A stretch of 9,023 nt of DNA. Origin: Patescibacteria group bacterium. Lineage in GTDB: Bacteria > Patescibacteriota > Patescibacteriia > UBA2591 > UBA6264. Below are positions 1 through 5,063 of the stretch, piece after piece (the stretch's first letter is position 1; each line of letters starts with the position of its first letter). The stretch is from the NCBI GenBank assembly GCA_022572625.1, contig JACZVN010000010.1:1-9023 (forward strand), in the 5' to 3' direction. Position numbers and translations under genes: made by a program. The notes under the pieces are model-generated. The model saw nothing but the letters and a program-made list of their open reading frames with translations, searched no databases and was not told where the DNA came from.

Positions 1-1
1 A

Positions 2-187
2 CAGGCACAGGATCCTGTAACTGAAGAAACACCCACTTTGCCAAAACAGCCAATGGGACAAGCACCAACTGGCGAAGAAAACTTGGCACAAGAAGCGGTT
101 TCAGCAGGACAGCAAGAAGAAAAAGGACAGCAAACTGCAGAAACACCTGCGCAACCTACTGAGCAAAAAACAGAAGAAACTGCATAG
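2..187 (+). CDS. 3' end of an unrecognised protein with a Gln/Glu-rich tail (5' partial)
   Basis: An open frame enters from the left edge and stops at TAG 185-187. It gives 61 residues, almost entirely Gln, Glu, Thr, Pro, Ala and Lys (for example QQEEKGQQTAETPAQPTEQ near the end). This low-complexity, probably disordered tail does not identify a family. Similar charged tails occur on ribosomal and secreted proteins of small-genome bacteria, and the N-terminal extension of RplL in this window has comparable composition, but that is not evidence of kinship. No terminator hairpin follows, only a T-rich stretch at 188-207, and the broken UMP-kinase-like frame begins immediately. The identity must come from sequence outside the window. 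Confidence 0.75.
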   Translation, partial: QAQDPVTEETPTLPKQPMGQAPTGEENLAQEAVSAGQQEEKGQQTAETPAQPTEQKTEETA

Positions 188-189
188 TA

Positions 190-786
190 TTATTTATTTT
201 ATTTTTATTAAAATCTGGACATAAAATAGTTATTGTTACCGGCGGCGGCCAGACCAGTAAAAAATATAATTTAGCCGCGACAAAAATCAGCCAAGTTAAA
301 AATATCGATTTAGATTGGTTGGGGATTGCCGCCACCAAGTTAAACGCTGAATTACTAAGGGTAATTTTTTCTCAACAGGCCTATTCTCAAGTTCTTGATA
401 ATCCAAATCAAAAAATTAGGACTAATAAAAAATTGATTATTGCTTCAGGCTGGAAACCAGGATGTTCAAGTGATTTAGACGCTGTTTTATGGGCCAATAA
501 TTTCCAAGCCAGGTTATTGATTAATTTAACTGACATTGATTTTGTTTATGAAAAAGATCCGGATCAATATCCCAAAGCCCGGCCAATTAAACAGATTAAT
601 TGGGCTGATTTTAGAAAAATTATCGGTAATCAGTGGTCGCCTCGATTATCACGCCCCTTTGGCCCGCCAGCGGCTCGTTTAGCCCAAAAAAATAAATTAA
701 AAGTTTTAATTTTAAATGGCCGCAAATTAGATAATTTAAAGAATTATTTAAAAGGTAAAAATTTTAAAGGAACGATTATTGAATAA
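190..786 (+). pseudogene. pyrH: 5'-truncated UMP kinase (archaeal-like subfamily), start and N-terminal motif missing
   Basis: The frame ending at TAA 784-786 encodes an amino-acid-kinase-fold protein. Recognisable motifs are KIVIVTGGGQTSKKY (from about 223), DWLGIAATKLNA (about 310-345), LLINLTDIDFVYEKDPDQYP (about 514-573) and a C-terminal LKGKNFKGTIIE. This matches the UMP kinase subfamily typified by archaeal PyrH, which makes UDP from UMP and ATP. Those enzymes are about 225 residues and begin with a beta strand plus a GGS phosphate-binding motif. Here similarity starts at LLKSGHK (about 205), right after the stop of the previous gene, so about 30-35 N-terminal residues are absent. No ATG, GTG or TTG lies in frame before TTG 319, and starting there would also discard GGGQTS. 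I read it as a deletion remnant or an assembly join; a functional short form is unlikely. Confidence 0.7.
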
Positions 787-797
787 ACTTTTCCACC

Positions 798-826
798 TTG
801 ACAGATTTAAAAAAATTATTTAATCT
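798..826 (+). promoter_or_regulatory. Promoter of the rplJ-rplL operon
   Basis: A perfect -35 TTGACA at 798-803 is followed after 17 bases by TAATCT at 821-826, a mediocre -10. Transcription would start near 833, exactly where the L10 leader fold begins (834). That placement is the main support. Confidence 0.6.
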
Positions 827-833
827 TAAATAA

Positions 834-942
834 AGTCACAGACAGCAGGTGTCCTCAAAACTTAATTACCTGCCGAGACTAATCAAATAGTAACTACTAT
901 CATATTCAAAGCCGATAGTAATAGTCTGTGATTGCAGACTAT
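834..942 (+). promoter_or_regulatory. Ribosomal protein L10 leader RNA (autoregulatory attenuator)
   Basis: The sequence AGACAGCAGGT (840-850) followed by ACCTGCCGAGACT (868-880) matches the L10(L12)4 binding leader known upstream of rplJ in many bacteria. GCAGGT 845-850 pairs with ACCTGC 868-873. AGTC 834-837 pairs with GACT 877-880 across a kink-turn-like internal loop. A further hairpin, TACTATC 895-901 with GATAGTA 914-920, lies downstream. An alternative long-range helix pairs AGTCACAGAC 834-843 with GTCTGTGATT 924-933. It would break both the L10 site and the terminator at 921-942. The expected logic is that bound L10 frees the terminator (off), while without L10 the long helix forms (on), as in the Bacillus rplJ leader. 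The fold was made by eye. Confidence 0.85.
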
Positions 943-946
943 TTTT
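921..946 (+). terminator. Leader terminator hairpin upstream of rplJ
   Basis: ATAGTCTG (921-928) and CAGACTAT (935-942) form a perfect 8-bp stem with a 6-base loop. The last base of the stem begins a run of five T (942-946). Its left arm overlaps the right arm of the alternative helix at 924-933, so the two structures exclude each other. It ends nine bases before the rplJ start. Confidence 0.75.
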
Positions 947-954
947 ATTAAATT

Positions 955-1470
955 ATGTCTAAAACAAAAGAACAAAAACAGAAAATTATTAATCAACTTC
1001 AAATAGAGTTGAAAAAGGCAAAAAGTCTAATTTTTGTCGATTATTATGGTTTACCCGTAAGCAGTATTGATGAGTTAAGAAAATTGCTCAAACAAAAATC
1101 CGGCCGTTATTTAGTGGCTAAAAAAACTTTATTAAAATTAGCTCTAGACAATATTGGACTTAAAGGTATTGATTTAAATAAATTAACCGGTGGATTAGGT
1201 TTAGTTTTAAGTTTAGAAGAAGAAGCAACTTTAGCTAAATTAGTAGTTGATTTTAGTAAAACTCATAAACCATTAACTATTCAGGGAGGTATTTTCAAGT
1301 CTGAATTTGTTGAGGTTGAAACAATTGAAACTTTAGCTAAATTGCCAAGCCACGAAGAATTATTGGCACAATTGGTAGGAACGATTAAGGCGCCATTAAG
1401 TAATTTAGTTTATGTCTTAAGCGGAAATTTCAGAAATTTAGTTTATGTTTTATCAGCGATTAAAAAATAA
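955..1470 (+). CDS. rplJ: Large ribosomal subunit protein uL10
   Basis: This 171-residue protein has the normal length for bacterial L10. L10 forms the base of the ribosomal stalk: its N-terminal domain binds 23S rRNA with L11, and its C-terminal helix carries the L7/L12 dimers. Typical features are LIFVDYYGLPVSSIDELRKLL (about 25-45), the K-K-T-L segment with GGLGLVLS (about 56-86), the beta-rich GGIFKSE region (about 111-117), and a C-terminal helix with the family's usual doubled NLVYVLS pattern. The ATG at 955 gives the canonical N-terminus; no Shine-Dalgarno precedes it, only TTTTTATTAAATT. Expression should be governed by the L10 leader. rplL follows after 28 bases in the same operon. 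Confidence 0.97.
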   Translation: MSKTKEQKQKIINQLQIELKKAKSLIFVDYYGLPVSSIDELRKLLKQKSGRYLVAKKTLLKLALDNIGLKGIDLNKLTGGLGLVLSLEEEATLAKLVVDFSKTHKPLTIQGGIFKSEFVEVETIETLAKLPSHEELLAQLVGTIKAPLSNLVYVLSGNFRNLVYVLSAIKK

Positions 1471-1498
1471 TTAATTATAAATTAATAATAATCAAAAT

Positions 1499-2011
1499 AT
1501 GACTGAAGAAAAACAAAATCAAGACGAAAAAAAACAAGAGGAAACTCAACCTTCTCCGGTGACTCCCCAAGAAGAAAAAGAATCCCCCAAAGAGGATCAA
1601 GCTACGACTGAATCTAAAAAAGAAGTTAAAGTCCCGGCTAAATTTAAAAGCCTGGTCGAAGAAATAGAAAAAATGAATGTGATGGATTTATCTGAATTAG
1701 TTAAGATTTTAGAAGATAAATTTGGAGTTTCAGCTCAAGCCCCAATGGCCGTAGCCGCCACTCCGGCTGATGGAGATAGTGAAGGTGCTGGAGAAGAGCA
1801 GACTACTTTTAATGTTGAATTGACTGAAGCCGGTGGAAATAAGATTTCGGTAATTAAGGCTATTAGAGAATTTATTACCATTGGCCTTAAAGAAGCTAAA
1901 GATTTAGTTGATGCCGCCCCTAAATTAGTCAAGGAAGGAGTGAATAAAGAAGAAGCCGAGAATATGAAGAAGAGACTAGAAGAAGCTGGAGGTAAAGTAA
2001 CATTAAAATAA
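1499..2011 (+). CDS. rplL: Large ribosomal subunit protein bL12 (L7/L12) with N-terminal extension
   Basis: L7/L12 forms the flexible stalk dimers that recruit and stimulate translation GTPases. The usual protein, about 120-128 residues, is present from about residue 46. The dimerisation helices ([20 protein letters not shown]) come first, then an Ala/Pro/Gly hinge (about 80-97), then the globular domain with [23 protein letters not shown] and a C-terminal [11 protein letters not shown]. Ahead of it are roughly 45 extra residues rich in Glu, Lys, Gln and Pro, making 170 in total. The ATG at 1499 has no Shine-Dalgarno. The next in-frame ATG (1673, the M of MNVMDL) would cut into the dimerisation helix, so the long form is preferred. 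The stop lies just before two hairpins at 2012-2076. Confidence 0.95.
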   Translation: MTEEKQNQDEKKQEETQPSPVTPQEEKESPKEDQATTESKKEVKVPAKFKSLVEEIEKMNVMDLSELVKILEDKFGVSAQAPMAVAATPADGDSEGAGEEQTTFNVELTEAGGNKISVIKAIREFITIGLKEAKDLVDAAPKLVKEGVNKEEAENMKKRLEEAGGKVTLK

Positions 2012-2041
2012 AAGTTTAACCTATTAATTAAGGTTAAACTT
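2012..2041 (-). terminator. Terminator of the minus-strand membrane-protein gene
   Basis: AAGTTTAACCT (2012-2022) and AGGTTAAACTT (2031-2041) form an 11-bp perfect stem with an 8-base loop. Read on the minus strand, the stem is followed by TTATTTTAA, a T-rich tail, whereas on the plus strand AATAAAG follows. It therefore suits transcription arriving from the 2078-4090 gene. The left arm begins one base past the last base of the rplL stop codon. Confidence 0.65.
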
Positions 2042-2048
2042 AATAAAG

Positions 2049-2076
2049 ACTATGGGATTACTATCCTGTGGTTTTT
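2049..2076 (+). terminator. Terminator of the rplJ-rplL operon
   Basis: ACTATGGGAT (2049-2058) pairs with ATCCTGTGGT (2063-2072), including three G-T wobbles, around the loop TACT. The T run at 2072-2076 and further T-rich sequence follow. It overlaps neither rplL nor the stop codon of the convergent gene at 2078-2080. Confidence 0.7.
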
Positions 2077-2077
2077 A

Positions 2078-4090
2078 TTATTTTAAATTGATTTCAAAGA
2101 TGCTGGTGCTATCCAAGAGCCAAGCTCGATCTTCGCGCTGGCTAATAACAAAACCTTTTAAATCTTTTAATTGAGGAAACATTAGTTGTTTAACTAATTT
2201 GCCTTCTTTGGATAAGATAATCAATCGTTGACTAGCCCCATCTAAAAGGTATAAATATCTTCTGTCTGAATCAGTAAATAGTTTTATTTTATTTTGATAA
2301 TTTAAGATATTGGGATCCTGGACCGAAAGGGCCGGCTCAATATCATCTAAATTAAATTCGGCCGGCGTATTTTTATAGAATTTAGAAATTTGGCCGGTCT
2401 TTTTAAAAACATAAATTGAACCGTCAATTGTAAAAGCTAGCGCGTTGGAAAGATTAGGGCTGCCTTGAATCCAGGGTTCTTCTTTACCAAAACCATCAAT
2501 GGTTTTGGTATATTTATAAATTTGGTTATTAAGGCTATCTAAAAGATAAAGGTAACGACCGTAGGCAAATAAATCATTTATTTTTTTTGAGCTATAGGCT
2601 GTTTCAAGTTTTAAAGGGAGTAATTTTTGATCAATGGTATTAAAGGTTAGTAATTCTTGGTTTTGATCGTAGCCAATTAAATTATCATTATCTAAAGGAA
2701 ATAATTGAATAATCCGGCCGACATTGGCAGAAGTGTTGTTAACAATTTTAGCTTCTTGACTAGAAATATTATAGAGATAAATATAATTATTTTCTGGATT
2801 AAAAATATAAAAGTCATCGCCAATATTTACTAAGCCGCCGGTCAGGGCTTTTTTATCTATTGATGATAGATCGATTAGTGGTTCTAAATTATCAATCACA
2901 CTAAGACGATAAAATTTATTCAGCTGTTCAAAATATCGGTTATAAAAGAGTTGAGTTGATGTTTTTTGCTCTTCATTTTTTTGCGGTATTTGTTCTAAAA
3001 GTTGTTTAGTTTCAGCAAATAATTTTTTTATTTTATCAGGGTCGCCATAAATTAAAGCAATTGATAATTCAGATTCTTTGGTTTTGAGATTAGCAATTAT
3101 TTGATCATATTTTTCAGTTTGCTGGGTTTTAAATTCTTCCCGGCCTAAACTGATTAAACTCTGAATAAAAAATATTGCTAAAATTATTAAAAAAATCACT
3201 ATAATTTTCCGTCCGCTAATGGCTTTTATTTTATTTTTAAGCTCAAGCGATTTTAAGAAAGGGTTTTTTTGCTTAATTTTTATTTCCGGCTGGTTTGTCT
3301 GTTTATTCATATCCAACGGTCGGTCAATTTCAGCTTCTTTTATCTCTTGAGGCTCCACCTGGACTTTTTGTTTAGGTTCAATTTTATCTGAAGAAGAAAT
3401 CAATGATTCATCGCGATGAGAAACCACTAGGGCCAGTAAATTAATTTGTTCAGTCTTATTTGATAATAATTGTTTTATTTCGTTCATTGCCTTATCAACG
3501 GGCAATTCTTTTAATAGTTGAATAATTTTTTTATCTGGGAAATAATCAAATAGGTTATTAGTGGCAAAAAGTAAAATGTTATTTTCCTCTAAAGATCCGC
3601 TAATGACATTTAAAAATTCGGTTTCCTTATTTTCTTTAGCTAATTCTTGTTTTTGGTCATTGGAAATTAGATAGGCTTTAATTTGACCAGCTTGACTAAA
3701 ATGAACTTTATTTTTAAATATATTAATAATATCAATATCATAATTAGTAATATATTTTTCAAAAAATTCTTTTTCCTGAATTTTTTGTTTTTGCAACCAG
3801 TTATTAGTTTTTTGTAATATATCCTCAAATTCTTTTTCAATATCTTGACCCGATCTCGTAGGATGATAAAAATTACCTTTGATAAAATCTATTAAAGCTT
3901 GTGACCATTCTTTAGCTTGGGTTATAATTTCATCGCTGGCCTCCCTTTTAAAGTTTAAGTCAATTAAAATAGCCAAGCGGCCAAATTTTTCTAAAAATCT
4001 TTTTTCTGGATTAGCTAAATAAAGCTGGGAGTAGTTGTTCGACTCTTTAGGGTTTGAAAAACAAATTTGTGAAACATTAATTTTACTCAT
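2078..4090 (-). CDS. One-pass membrane protein: degenerate PP2C-like domain, coiled coil and beta-propeller-like domain
   Basis: This 670-residue protein has three parts. Residues 1-225 resemble the PP2C/PPM phosphatase fold: VHFSQAGQIKAYLIS (129-143), a VISGSLEENNILLFATNNLFDYF segment (162-184) and a closing LLALVV (218-223). The Asp residues that bind metal in active PP2C (DGxGG, DN) are not visible, so it is probably catalytically dead. After a charged linker (226-292) comes one hydrophobic segment, IIVIFLIILAIFFIQSLISL (296-315), preceded by basic residues. This predicts the N-terminus inside and the C-terminus outside. Residues 318-395 look coiled-coil. Residues 400-670 hold repeated blade-like units such as RYLYLLDSLNNQIYKY (512-527) and RYLYLLDGASQRLIIL (611-626). 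I cannot name a function; envelope sensing or a scaffold is conceivable. The ATG at 4090 sits just behind a strong promoter. Confidence 0.85.
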   Translation of the reverse strand: MSKINVSQICFSNPKESNNYSQLYLANPEKRFLEKFGRLAILIDLNFKREASDEIITQAKEWSQALIDFIKGNFYHPTRSGQDIEKEFEDILQKTNNWLQKQKIQEKEFFEKYITNYDIDIINIFKNKVHFSQAGQIKAYLISNDQKQELAKENKETEFLNVISGSLEENNILLFATNNLFDYFPDKKIIQLLKELPVDKAMNEIKQLLSNKTEQINLLALVVSHRDESLISSSDKIEPKQKVQVEPQEIKEAEIDRPLDMNKQTNQPEIKIKQKNPFLKSLELKNKIKAISGRKIIVIFLIILAIFFIQSLISLGREEFKTQQTEKYDQIIANLKTKESELSIALIYGDPDKIKKLFAETKQLLEQIPQKNEEQKTSTQLFYNRYFEQLNKFYRLSVIDNLEPLIDLSSIDKKALTGGLVNIGDDFYIFNPENNYIYLYNISSQEAKIVNNTSANVGRIIQLFPLDNDNLIGYDQNQELLTFNTIDQKLLPLKLETAYSSKKINDLFAYGRYLYLLDSLNNQIYKYTKTIDGFGKEEPWIQGSPNLSNALAFTIDGSIYVFKKTGQISKFYKNTPAEFNLDDIEPALSVQDPNILNYQNKIKLFTDSDRRYLYLLDGASQRLIILSKEGKLVKQLMFPQLKDLKGFVISQREDRAWLLDSTSIFEINLK

Positions 4091-4096
4091 TTAATA

Positions 4097-4125
4097 ATTA
4101 TAGTATAAAAAAATAAAGGTGTAAA
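4097..4125 (-). promoter_or_regulatory. Strong promoter, probably giving a leaderless mRNA for the minus-strand gene
   Basis: On the minus strand TTTACA (4125-4120), a 17-base spacer and a perfect TATAAT (4102-4097) precede the ATG (4090-4088) by only six bases. Initiation about seven bases past the -10 would fall on the A of the ATG itself. No Shine-Dalgarno is present, which is consistent with a leaderless message. Confidence 0.75.
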
Positions 4126-4132
4126 CAGACCC

Positions 4133-4161
4133 TTTTAATTTTAGTTTATTTTTAGTAAAAT
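4133..4161 (+). promoter_or_regulatory. Promoter of tsaB, probably giving a leaderless mRNA
   Basis: TAAAAT at 4156-4161 matches the -10 consensus at five of six positions and lies six bases before the ATG at 4168. With a 17-base spacer the -35 would be TTTTAA (4133-4138), which is weak. The geometry mirrors the divergent promoter on the other strand. Confidence 0.5.
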
Positions 4162-4167
4162 AAAGAG

Positions 4168-4590
4168 ATGTATTTATTTATTAATAATTTAGACCAGGAT
4201 AAAATATTTTTAGCTATTTTTAAAAGACCAGCCTCTAAGGAAGCGACTTATTTGATTTTACCCAAAAAACAAGATCGAAGCGAAAGTATTTTAAAAGGTT
4301 TGAATCAACTTTTTAAAAAAGCTAATCAGTCAGTTAAAAATATTAAAGGTCTGATTGTAGTTAATGGTCCTGGTTCTTTTACTGGAATTAGGGTTGCTTT
4401 ATCTATCGCCAATACGATAGCTTGGCAGTTAAAAATTCCGGTAGTCGGTATTAGTTTAAATAAGGGAAAAGATAATCAGACTTTAATTAAAGCTGGTTGG
4501 TCTAAATTATTAAAAACTAACTCTAGCCGGCTCGTCCGCCCGTTTTATGGCCAAAAACCAAACATTACTAAATCAAAAGTGACTTGTTAA
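4168..4590 (+). CDS. tsaB: TsaB, t6A tRNA-modification subunit (short form)
   Basis: TsaB is the non-catalytic partner of TsaD in the TsaB-TsaD-TsaE complex that installs N6-threonylcarbamoyl on A37 of ANN-decoding tRNAs. The signature is IKGLIVVNGPGSFTGIRVAL (about residues 59-78), followed by the helix NTIAWQLKIPVVGIS (about 82-96). The protein has 140 residues against about 220-230 for Escherichia coli TsaB, so it keeps the N-terminal ASKHA lobe and lacks most of the second. The ending PFYGQKPNIT resembles the end of short TsaB proteins I recall from CPR bacteria, so I favour a natural short form over a broken gene. It stands alone between the divergent promoter region and the lysW promoter; no terminator is evident after it. 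Confidence 0.85.
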   Translation: MYLFINNLDQDKIFLAIFKRPASKEATYLILPKKQDRSESILKGLNQLFKKANQSVKNIKGLIVVNGPGSFTGIRVALSIANTIAWQLKIPVVGISLNKGKDNQTLIKAGWSKLLKTNSSRLVRPFYGQKPNITKSKVTC

Positions 4591-4600
4591 TAACTATATG

Positions 4601-4627
4601 TTGACAGATTCTTTATCCTAGTATAAG
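4601..4627 (+). promoter_or_regulatory. Candidate promoter of the lysW operon
   Basis: A perfect TTGACA (4601-4606) is followed after 15 bases by TATAAG (4622-4627), five of six to consensus. The 15-base spacing is short; with 17 bases the -10 would be TAAGCT. A start near 4634 would leave a leader of about 138 bases before lysW. Confidence 0.5.
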
Positions 4628-4639
4628 CTATTAATAATT

Positions 4640-4708
4640 ATGAAAATATTTATTTCATTAAATAGTTATGTTAAAGAAAATAAAAAAAGCTTCTGGTCGG
4701 GGAGTTAG
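4640..4708 (+). CDS. Possible leader peptide (22 residues) ahead of lysW
   Basis: ATG 4640 opens a 22-codon frame ending at TAG 4706-4708. It contains KENKK (codons 12-16, 4673-4687). The stop overlaps the region just after GGGGAG (4699-4704), the left arm of an alternative helix described for 4699-4758. Lysine codons placed before competing hairpins, upstream of a lysine- or arginine-type operon, are the layout of a transcription attenuator. Weak points are the absence of a Shine-Dalgarno, the general abundance of AAA codons in AT-rich DNA, and a competing 28-codon frame (4668-4754) that also carries lysine codons. It may be non-coding. Confidence 0.25.
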   Translation: MKIFISLNSYVKENKKSFWSGS

Positions 4709-4758
4709 TTTTTGTTTACTAGGTAACGAAAGACGGCTCCCCCCTGGGAGCTGATTTT
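4699..4758 (+). promoter_or_regulatory. Candidate attenuator with two competing hairpins before lysW
   Basis: CTCCCC (4737-4742) can pair with GGGGAG (4699-4704). Alternatively, CGGCTCCC (4734-4741) can pair with GGGAGCTG (4746-4753) around a CCCT loop, giving an 8-bp stem with one wobble. The latter is followed directly by ATTTT (4754-4758), so it resembles a terminator with a short T tract. The shared strand makes the two exclusive. A small extra pairing, TTAGT 4706-4710 with ACTAG 4718-4722, may lie inside the first structure. I do not recognise a known riboswitch class here. Confidence 0.4.
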
Positions 4759-4771
4759 AATATCTGAGGAT

Positions 4772-4951
4772 ATGAAAAATAGACAACAAGTATCATGCCC
4801 AGAATGTGATGCTTCAATCATCCTTTCGTCAAATCTTGATCAAGGGGAAATTCTTACCTGTTCTGATTGCAGCGTTGAATTGGAGGTTAGGGAAATTAAT
4901 CCGGTAAAATTAGAAATGGCGCCAGCGGAAGAAGAAGACTGGGGAGAGTAG
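4772..4951 (+). CDS. lysW: LysW, amino-group carrier protein
   Basis: This is a 59-residue acidic zinc-ribbon protein, slightly longer than the 54 residues of Thermus LysW. CPEC (9-12) and CSDC (30-33) form the zinc site. VELEVREINPVKLEMAP follows, and the protein ends in EDWGE (55-59), the defining carrier motif. LysX joins the alpha-amino group of glutamate or 2-aminoadipate to the gamma-carboxyl of the terminal Glu59. The carrier then protects the amino group and presents the substrate to LysZ, LysY and LysJ through its acidic surface. The ATG at 4772 follows GAGGA at 4766-4770, an unusually tight spacing. It heads the cluster, and the other pathway genes lie 1.3 kb downstream after an inserted citrate-synthase-family gene. 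Only one of its five Leu codons is TTA, unlike most neighbours. Confidence 0.95.
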   Translation: MKNRQQVSCPECDASIILSSNLDQGEILTCSDCSVELEVREINPVKLEMAPAEEEDWGE

Positions 4952-4980
4952 ATTAGCTTAATTGTTTCTAGTTTAAAGTA

Positions 4981-5030
4981 TGGACCCTGGGTCTCCACAT
5001 GAATTTTTTGATGTGGAGGCCTGGCGTCCA
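4981..5030 (+). repeat. Long hairpin between lysW and the citrate-synthase-like gene
   Basis: Positions 4981-5000 pair with 5011-5030 around the loop GAATTTTTTG. Of 20 positions, one is a C-C mismatch (4986/5025) and three are G-T wobbles; CTCCACAT/ATGTGGAG next to the loop is perfect. No T tract follows on the plus strand, so it is not a plain intrinsic terminator. It could stabilise the lysW end of the mRNA or set the lysW-to-enzyme ratio. A 19-codon frame (ATG 4999 to TGA 5056-5058) runs through its right arm into the next ribosome binding site. Confidence 0.7.
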
Positions 5031-5048
5031 GATAAGCTGGAGCCTTAA

Positions 5049-5058
5049 AAGGAGGTGA
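5049..5058 (+). promoter_or_regulatory. Perfect Shine-Dalgarno deciding the start at 5064
   Basis: AAGGAGGTGA is fully complementary to the 16S rRNA 3' end and lies five bases before ATG 5064 (eight from GGAGG). It rules out the in-frame GTG at 5055, which is inside the Shine-Dalgarno. It is the only strong ribosome binding site in the window. Confidence 0.85.
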
Positions 5059-5063
5059 ATAAT

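Noticed and set aside
160..190. CAAAAAAC run near the end of the upstream gene as a -1 frameshift site leading into the UMP-kinase-like frame
   Set aside because: The heptamer A AAA AAC is not phased with the codons of that gene, and a fusion would attach a Q/E-rich tail to a kinase still lacking its GGS motif.
1399..1461. Doubled NLVYVLS at the C-terminus of L10 as a recent tandem duplication
   Set aside because: Bacterial L10 proteins commonly show this repeated helical pattern, and the DNA copies are not identical.
1735..1932. Minus-strand frame of 65 codons inside rplL
   Set aside because: It is a shadow of the conserved rplL frame.
4699..4753. Known riboswitch (lysine, glycine, guanidine or fluoride class) before lysW
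   Set aside because: I could not match any conserved core of those classes; only the competing hairpins are supported.
4668..4754. 28-codon frame (ATG 4668 to TGA 4752-4754) rich in Lys and Arg codons
   Set aside because: It overlaps the 22-codon candidate, has no Shine-Dalgarno, and ends inside the proposed terminator stem; I kept it only as an alternative reading.
5055..5063. GTG 5055 as the start of the citrate-synthase-like gene
   Set aside because: GTG 5055 lies within the perfect Shine-Dalgarno 5049-5058, which is correctly spaced for ATG 5064.
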